From Liriodendron chinense (lineage: Eukaryota; Streptophyta; Magnoliopsida; Magnoliales; Magnoliaceae), in contig ML058505.1 of the NCBI GenBank assembly GCA_003013855.2, forward strand, positions 2,852,001-2,916,000: a stretch of 64,000 nucleotides of DNA, read 5' to 3'. A program made the position numbers and the translations under genes. Below, one piece after another: positions 58,075 through 64,000 of the stretch (its first letter is position 1; each line of letters begins with the position of its first letter). The notes beneath the pieces are model-generated. The model saw only the letters and a list, made by a program, of their open reading frames with translations. It was not told the origin of the DNA and did not search any database.

Positions 58075-61028
58075 GGCAGGCATCAAGGAGCTGAAAGCCA
58101 CAAATCAAGCCCTACTCGGTAAATGATTGTGAAGATTCGGGGAGGAAGGTAACGAGTTGTGGAAGAATATCATTAAAAGCTAAGTATGAGTGTTCGGAGT
58201 GTAATTGGTGGACAAGGGATTCCTCTACGTATAGTGCTTCGGCCCTTTGGAAGGGAGTTCTTTCAGTTAGGGAAATCTTCAGGAGGGGAGTGGCTTTCTC
58301 CCTGGGCAATGGAAACAGAATCAGATTTTGGGAAGACGCTTGGGCTGGGGATTCTCCCTTGAAGATTGCTTTTCTGCTGTTATTCCGTCTTGCCCCCAAT
58401 TTGTCCATGTTGGTGGGGGAGTGCTTTGCACGAGCTGATAACTCTTCTTCTTGGGATCCTACTTGTAGATGGCTCCTTAGGGATGACGAACTTCCTGAGA
58501 TAGCTCGCCTGTTGGAACATATTCATCTTTTCGCTCCTAATCCGGATGAGGTTGATAAGATGGTTTGGAAGGTGGGGAGCTTGGGGCAGTTTTCCGTTAG
58601 ATCATTCTACGGTCTTATTCTAGACCGGCCTCCCTCCATATTCCCAAGCCCAACTTCGGAAGTGTGTCACTGTGGTGTTCCCCCAAAGTTTGCTTCCTTT
58701 GGATGGCTTGTAGGGAGGAAGAAAGTTTTAACTGCTGACAATCTCCATAAGAGGGGTATGGTGCTACCCAACATTTGCTTATTGTGTTTGCAAGATGAGG
58801 AAATGGTGGATCATCTCTTCACACATTGTCCTTTTGCTAGGACGATTTGGGCGGATATTCTTTCGCGTTTCCAAGTTATTTGGGCCTCTTCGAGATGTGT
58901 GAAAGCCCTCCTCTCGGCATGGTTTGGAGTGCGATTAGGAAAGAGGAAGTTGAGACTTTGGAGGATGGTTTTAATAGCGGCTCGGTGGGCTTTGTGGGAA
59001 GAGAGGAGTGCGAGATGTTTCAATGATGTCTCCAAGTCAGAGAGCATTGTTTCTTCCAGGTTGAGGGCTTTAGTTGTTGAATGGACGCTCTATTCTAATC
59101 TTGTGGGAGATTGTTGTACAAATTTTCTTCTTTGATATTGGGTCGCCTTCTTGGCGCCCTGTTGTTCTTCGCCTTTTTCGTTTTTTAATAAAATTCAGTT
59201 CTCTCTAAAAACAAGTTGTTACAGGTAAAAGGCTGTATATTCACACCAAGTAGAGCTTGGTATGGGGAATCGTTCCAAAATGTTATAATCACATAAAAAA
59301 TGTTGGCAACAAACTTACCATTTCGTTAAGTCCATTTAAATGAATATTTAAGCCAATTCTTAGGGTTAAATCAATCATCAAGCGGGTCATAAAAATGGGG
59401 CCACGAATAGGGACGCATGGACAGTCCAATCAATTGATCCGGACGTTTCTTTCAAGTTCAGCCCATAATTAATGAACCACCAAGCAAAAAATCAGAAAAT
59501 TACACTAGTCAAATTATTGTAAACAACTCCTTTGATTATATGCTCCTAAACACATCATCCATGGATTGGAAAACCAATGGTTACAAGAAAGAAGGCCAAG
59601 TTCCAGATCCGCTTCATCCATCAATTTTGCAAGCTCATTTTAGGGCTTGGGCCCAAAAATGAAGCAGATCTAAATCTTAGGTGGGCCACACTACAGGAAA
59701 CAATGGTGATCGAATGCCCACCAATAAAACTTATTGTGGGCCACAAAAGTTTTAGATTAAGCTGATATTTAAGTCTTACCTTCATCCAGGTATGCGTGAC
59801 CTTAGCAACATGTTGGATGGCAAATAAACATTAAAATGGGCCCTAGGAAGTTTTTAATGGTGGACATTCAATCACCATTGTTTCCTGTGGTGTGGTCCAC
59901 TTGATATTTGGATCCACTTCATGTTTGGGCCTAGGTCCTAAGATGAGCTGGAAAAACTGATGGACAACATAGATATACCAAAAAATACATTAAGGTGGGC
60001 CCGACTATCATCGTCTAACCAAATTGGCCGATTCAAATAAAAGAAACAAAAATCATAACCCTAATTGCAAAGAGGGAGAGAGGGGAAGAGAGAGGGGCGC
60101 ACAACAACCCTAATTGCAAAGAGAGTGAGAGAGGGAGAGGCGCACAACGCCAATGCAGAGGGAGGGAGGGAGCTTATCAGAGCGTTGCCGTAATGAAGGT
60201 GTGTTTCCCCCTCTTCCCCTTGTTTAAAAAATTACACTATTGGCCTGTAAGTCACTTACAGGGAAGTGACTTCTCACCCCTATCCCCCTGCAGTTTTTTG
60301 GGAGATTTGCCTGTAAGTCACTTGCAAGCTCTAAGTAACTTACAAGTGAATTTTCTCCCCCAAACACAACTTGTAAGTTACTTACATTCTAGCCAACTTA
60401 TAGGCATCCAAATAGGCCCTTAGTTTCAGAATGAATGATGAAGGAAGTGAAACTGAAATTGAGTTATGGCTTTTTGTGAAAATGAACTATTCCATTCACT
60501 TTTGTACCTATGGGAGCTGGTAGGAGGACGAAGAGGAGGGGGAGGTGTAGCAGGCAAGCAGGAGGAGGATGGGGGAGGAAGAGCAGGCAAACAAGAGGAG
60601 AGGCTGCACACTGTACGTTGGATTGTCTAAGTTGGGAGGGCATGGGTTTATTTGCAACAAAAATTCATACATTTTTAGAAGATGGTCTAATATGGAATAG
60701 TGGGAGAAGTTTGCTAAGCAAGACAGTTTTATGTGTAATCTCATTAATTGTTTTGAAATGGGCACTTGTCTCTAGAAAGAGGACTGCTCATTTTACATTG
60801 GATTGTCTAATGTGGGAGGGAATGGATCTATTTGCAGCAAAAAGTTGGTACATCGTAGGGAAAAGGGTCATATGGAGTACCTTAGTTGTGTAATATGGAA
60901 GGCTTAGTTGAAAAGTGACAAGAATTGGTGGTTCTATTAAGGACAGTGTGAGAAAACCCGAGCATGTGGCAAGATGGAGAGATAAGTTGTCTACATTTTT
61001 TTTTTTTTTGTGTGTGTGTGTGTGTTGT

Positions 61029-61061
<33 letters not shown>

Positions 61062-63591
61062 CATATAACTAGGAAGTGCTGTGATACCAAGGGACGCAAC
61101 AATCTTGATTACAATTTATTGGAAAGAGTAGATATGTCGTTATGGATGTGTGTCAAAGTGGGAGGCCCTATTGACAAGGCAAAGAAGTGGTGGAAAGTTG
61201 TGCTGGTGGAAGGTTGGGCATGCTACAGACTAGTAATGAAACTCAAGAAATTGACAACACTAGTCAAGAAGTGGAAGAAAGTTCTTGAGAAAGCTAAGAT
61301 ATAATCCAAACTATAAACTTGTAGGATGATCAAGGTGACATCTCCTTGAATAAGAATGCTTCATGTAATTTTTTATCGCATAGCAATGAAATCGAAGGGA
61401 AAATTTTATAAGATAGCTATAAGACCAGCCATGCTTTATGGGGTGGAATGCTGGACAATCAAGGAACAAGATGTTCATCGGATGAGCTTAGCTAAAAGGA
61501 GGATGTTGAGATGTATGAGTGGCAAGACGAGCAAGGATAGAATTAGTATCAATTTGGTGAACCTTTCCATCTCATAATTTCATATGGACCATTGGCTATA
61601 CTTGATTTAATCCCTCCATTTGTGAGCCAAGTATCAGCTTGCTAGGATGTTTGGGTGAACAATTCTTTGCAGTGTCACAATTTGAAAAGCCCACCAGATG
61701 AATAGTTTGGATCACTGAAAGATGGGTCATTCCCATGTCGGATGTTGGTGCCCAAATGAAGGTGCAATTTAGTTCCAGAATGAATGATAAAATGAAATTG
61801 AGTTTTGGATTTTTGTGAAAATAGTCTTTCCCTTTTGTACCTATGCGAGTAGGCAGAAGAAGAGCAGGAGCATGAGGAGGAGCAAGCAGAAAAGGAAGAA
61901 GTGAGTAGGAGGAGCAGGCATAAGAAGAAGTGAGTAGTCAAAAGTAGTAGGAGGGGTAACAGGCAAAAAAGAAGAAGTGAGCAGGTAGGAGGAGGGGAGA
62001 GCTGCGCACTTTACATTGTATTGTCCAAGTTGCGGAATGGGTTTGTTTGCAACAATAAATTTGTATGCTTTAAGAAGAGACTTAATGATGACATTTTAAG
62101 ATTTAGATGGTTCAGACATATGCAATGGAGGCTAAGAATTGCACCGATTAGAAGGAGTGGGTTGGTACAAGTTGAAGACTCTAAAAGGGCAAGGAGAAGG
62201 CCTAAAAGGATGTGGGTGGAGGTAGTAAGACAAGACTTCGTGACTTATGGTCTAATTGAAGCTATGGCCCTTAATAGAGTGGAATGGTGGAACATGATTC
62301 ACATGGCTAACCCAATTAGTAGGGATATGGCTTAGATGATGACGATGATGCCATTTTAAGTAGAATGTCAGGGTGAATTAAAGAATACCAGAAGAAGTTT
62401 GCTAAGCGAGACAATTTTATGCTCGATAAGACTTGATTGGTTGAGACAAATATTATTTTGCATTAGCAAAATGTAAAACACACTTTTGAGCCAAAATTGA
62501 TTTTTCTAAATTGGTATGTGCCCATCCTCTTTTTGAAAGGTCAGCTATCATCATCTTCTCTTTAGATTGTAGTATTAATGCCTTCATCAAATTGGATTCT
62601 TATTCATGTCCTCAACTTTGTTTTCTTTGTTAGATGCCCTTGAAGGGATTGTGGGGTATTCTTTCCTCTCCTTTTTTATGTTTTATGTTGACTTTGGCCT
62701 AATGCGCTCTTCTGTCTTTTACTTATTTCCTGGTTGCTACAACCATTTTCCTGAATTGTGTTCGTCTCCCAATAGTTGTACCCATGTGCATTGTAAAGGT
62801 TCTAAAGCACATTGAGATTATTGAATATAAAAATTGTGAGTTTGGTGAGCCGTCCAACATATGCAGAAGTATCAACACGCTTATTTTCATTTGAAAAAAT
62901 TTCACAACATTGTTGGGCCCATCCAGACCATCTCTTGAGTAATTCTTTGATATGGGAATGGCCTTTTTAAAATTTTCTTTGTTAGTTGAGCAATAACTAG
63001 GAATAGCATATCTGTTTTGTTTAACCTGAAATTTATTTAACTATTTTGGTTCCTCGCAGGAGGATGGAGGAAGACTCAAGTTTGTATGCTTTGCAAATGA
63101 TGGAGTTGATGAGCATATGATATGGTATTTATTTATCTCTAGAAGACAAGGTATTAAAAAACGGTTACGTAATGGCCGTTATGGGTCTGTAACAGCTGTT
63201 ACGGAAAAAAAAAAACGGCCTGTAACGGCCATTACAAGGCCGATACAAGTTAAAAAAGAAAAGGAAAAAGGCTGTAACTTCCCATATCGTAACGCTAATG
63301 GCGGTGGCCATTATGGCCACCTTTACTGTTATTGAATAATGAATACCTTGCTAGAAGACCATTTGTGTAGAACCTAATTATCATTACTTTCTACTTGATA
63401 TTTTTAATTTGCACTCTTGGTCTCAAAAAATGACTACCAATAGCTTTTTGCAACTATTTTATGCACACTTCAGTGCAATTTTAATTGTTTATAATATTTG
63501 TTTGCATTAGGTTGATAGGATTGAAGAATATCTTTGCTAGGCAACTACCTAATATGCCCAAGGAGTACATTGTTCGTCTTGTTATGGACAG
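56894..63591 (+). CDS. HAG1: GCN5/HAG1-type histone acetyltransferase, first three exons (3' part outside window)
   Basis: Exons: 56894-57493 (200 codons, phase 0, RE|GTATGG), 63060-63124 (65 nt) and 63511-63591 (81 nt, donor AG|GTACAC). The N-terminus (RSRSSHSPSPSHSASASV, HKRKLASDDHHAPS, DTRDGALTSNDDLDSISARG, an acidic DEDDEDEDD run, FTAARLENN) follows plant GCN5 closely; the short exons give EDGGRLKFVCFANDGVDEHM and LIGLKNIFARQLPNMPKEYI then VRLVMDR, the start of the acetyltransferase region. The rest of that domain and the bromodomain must lie to the right. The family acetylates histone H3 (chiefly Lys14) in SAGA-type coactivator complexes in the nucleus. The start ATG matches the family's conserved start. 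Intron 1 is 5,566 bp and repeat-filled; intron 2 is 386 bp and mostly a MITE. Confidence 0.95.
57862..57960. mobile_element. MITE 5' piece split by LINE, in GCN5 intron 1
   Basis: TTAGGGCCTGTTTGGATGCC opens the piece, with CTGTAAGT/ACTTACAG words shared with the MITE at 60238-60420. The matching material AGTTGTTACAGGTAAAAGG resumes at about 59213, after the LINE. Confidence 0.6.
57962..59212 (+). pseudogene. 5'-truncated L1-like LINE in GCN5 intron 1
   Basis: The frame begins mid-protein with DFMWQGAEAKKKFHLLRWDE then VCKPLEGG, is thrown out by a 30-nt G-run (58044-58073), continues in pieces (VAGIKELKATNQALLGK, WWTRDSSTYSASALWKGVLS) and then runs open for 281 codons at 58290-59135 (FSLGNGNRIRFWEDAWAGDS, GVPPKFASFGWLVGRKKVLT, NICLLCLQDEEMVDHLFTHC), the zinc-finger-like C-terminal domain of plant LINE reverse transcriptases. 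The 3' UTR has AATAAAA near 59190. It reads in the same direction as the host gene. Confidence 0.9.
58044..58073. repeat. 30-nt G homopolymer in LINE
   Basis: Falls exactly on the Gly-Gly-Gly codons of the LINE motif KPLEGGG. Confidence 0.9.
59600..60005. mobile_element. Foldback MITE, GGCCCACC family, copy 13, in GCN5 intron 1
   Basis: Paired phrases AGGGCTTGGGCCCAAAAATG and a CATGTTTGGGCCTAGGTCC segment, with GTGGGCCACACTACAGGAAA against TTTCCTGTGGTGTGGTCCAC. The right end is TACATTAAGGTGGGCCC. Confidence 0.7.
60238..60420. mobile_element. Uninterrupted MITE matching the chromovirus target, in GCN5 intron 1
   Basis: TTGGCCTGTAAGTCACTTAC through GGCATCCAAATAGGCCC, followed by TTA. It aligns with 15019-15141, and the 35 bp to its left (TTTCCCCCTCTTCCCCTTG) align with sequence left of the chromovirus. 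It therefore represents the pre-insertion arrangement. Confidence 0.78.
60500..61330 (+). pseudogene. Decayed LINE debris in GCN5 intron 1
   Basis: Two related segments carry CACTGTACGTTGGATTGTCTAA-type wording (60605, 60790), suggesting repeated pieces of one element. At 61170-61300 the frame reads WWKVVLVEGWACYRLVMKLK, a LINE ORF2 pattern (EGWAGYRFMxKLK). A (T)n(GT)n(G)32 run at 60998-61060 lies between them. Confidence 0.6.
61029..61060. repeat. 32-nt G homopolymer in GCN5 intron 1
   Basis: Follows a T-run and a (GT)n run within decayed LINE DNA. Confidence 0.9.
61356..61577 (+). pseudogene. RTE-like LINE reverse-transcriptase fragment
   Basis: The frame reads KGKFYKIAIRPAMLYGVECW then TIKEQDVHRMSLAKRRMLRC MSGKT, the well-known C-terminal stretch of plant RTE-type reverse transcriptases. 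It then runs into MITE-like DNA (TGGACCATTGGCTATACTTG) that also occurs near 57747. Confidence 0.88.
62021..62335 (+). pseudogene. RTE-like LINE C-terminal fragment
   Basis: The frame reads RFRWFRHMQWRLRIAPIRRS, ARRRPKRMWVEVVRQDFVTY and ALNRVEWWNMIHMANP, the region that directly follows the 61356 fragment in RTE elements. The ~500 bp between them is foreign, so the element was split or rearranged. Confidence 0.88.
62336..63059. other. 3' part of GCN5 intron 1
   Basis: No exon other than the next GCN5 exon at 63060. The acceptor is TTCCTCGCAG with a moderate pyrimidine tract. Confidence 0.6.
63147..63350. mobile_element. hAT-type MITE in GCN5 intron 2
   Basis: Inverted ends CAAGGTATT and AATACCTTG are exact, with perfect 8-bp repeats CTAGAAGA at 63139-63146 and 63351-63358. 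The interior is palindrome-rich (GTAATGGCCGTTATGG, GGCCATTATGGCC). The insert begins 22 bp after the exon 2 donor. Confidence 0.9.
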
Positions 63592-64000
63592 GTACACATC
63601 ATGAAATACTTGTCTTCCCGAAATAATTGTGGAATGTAAACTAGTAGGCATGTCACTTGCATGATTGGTTGTTTGATATATGATTTGCCCACTATTTGTC
63701 TATAAGTTTAAAAAATATTATGAATGAAACCTTATTATCATTATTGTCGTTTTATTAATAGCCTAGTCCTTGCTTCGTGGATCAAATTCACATATCCTGT
63801 TTCACCACTCACTCCTTAAGGACCCATCCTTGGTAAGATATTTTTATTTATGGAATTCATGTCTCATATATAGGAGTTTAAGTTCCTAATGTAACAATTT
63901 GATGTTCTTTGACTAGGGCAAGTGGCATTGTTGACAGGGTGAGCCACCATTGCTTTGGGCAATAGCCCAGAAGTTGTGTTGATCGGATGATCCGGTTCTA
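63592..64000 (+). other. GCN5 intron 3, partial
   Basis: After donor GGTACACATC no sequence resembling the next expected GCN5 exon (which would follow MDR with a KHKS-type stretch) is present. The gene continues beyond the window. Confidence 0.6.

Noticed and set aside
1..64000. CRISPR array, operon or bacterial defence system
   Set aside because: Introns, plant retrotransposons and MITEs show eukaryotic nuclear DNA; no spaced identical short repeats or bacterial gene order were found.

Overview
The window is nuclear DNA of a flowering plant. The evidence is a clear plant GCN5/HAG1-type histone acetyltransferase gene with GT-AG introns and AAACCCTA promoter motifs, plus dense plant-type LTR retrotransposons (chromodomain Gypsy, Tat-like Gypsy, Ale/Retrofit-like Copia), LINEs, tRNA-derived SINEs and Tourist/hAT-like MITEs. 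A ~400-bp foldback MITE with GGCCCACC-type wording occurs at least 13 times. My impression is that it fits a magnoliid-type genome, but the species cannot be fixed from the sequence alone. Only about three host genes are visible; most of the rest is layered mobile DNA in various states of decay.

Left part (1-4500): the last two exons of a lysine-rich nuclear protein with a tandem 45-residue repeat, an AT-hook-like stretch and a C-terminal Tudor-like module. Its intron holds a Copia-type solo LTR with a perfect 5-bp target duplication and a SINE. A MITE carrying a 34-bp minisatellite abuts the stop codon. Region 4500-8950 is non-coding with four foldback MITEs. Region 8953-15018 is a dead Gypsy chromovirus on the minus strand, with TTGGC target duplications. 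It is inserted in a MITE whose uninterrupted relative lies at 60238-60420, and one of its LTRs holds a PIF/Harbinger-like MITE.

Middle (16255-24780): a LINE 3' end is split by a minus-strand Copia element with non-canonical TA...CT LTR termini and TGCTC target duplications. One LTR of this Copia has collapsed to 30 bp, and its integrase is broken by a ~2.7-kb LTR-like insert whose edge carries a perfect 50-bp inverted repeat. Region 24780-30160 has a SINE with a 20-bp target duplication, tandem duplications and LINE debris. Exons at 30734-30833 and 31250-31358 belong to a small plant-conserved, probably mitochondrial, single-membrane-span protein; this copy has a one-base insertion and a changed stop. 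Region 31400-43500 is MITE-rich and includes a 1.66-kb near-palindrome (38672-40334).

Right part: a Tat-like Gypsy pol (43395-47340) is split by a 2.8-kb solo LTR. An internally deleted Gypsy (48332-53754) has its gag split by a related 2.3-kb solo LTR. From 56370 the GCN5/HAG1 gene begins: promoter and 5' UTR, exon 1, a 5.6-kb intron full of LINE and MITE pieces, then two short exons. It runs off the right edge before most of the acetyltransferase domain and the bromodomain.

I found no convincing new multi-gene system. The most unusual items are the long palindrome, the nested insertion histories with readable target duplications, the broken small-protein gene and four 26-32-nt G/C homopolymers. 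Coordinates were read by eye; element edges without a stated target duplication may be off by tens of bases. No RNA genes or CRISPR arrays were recognised.
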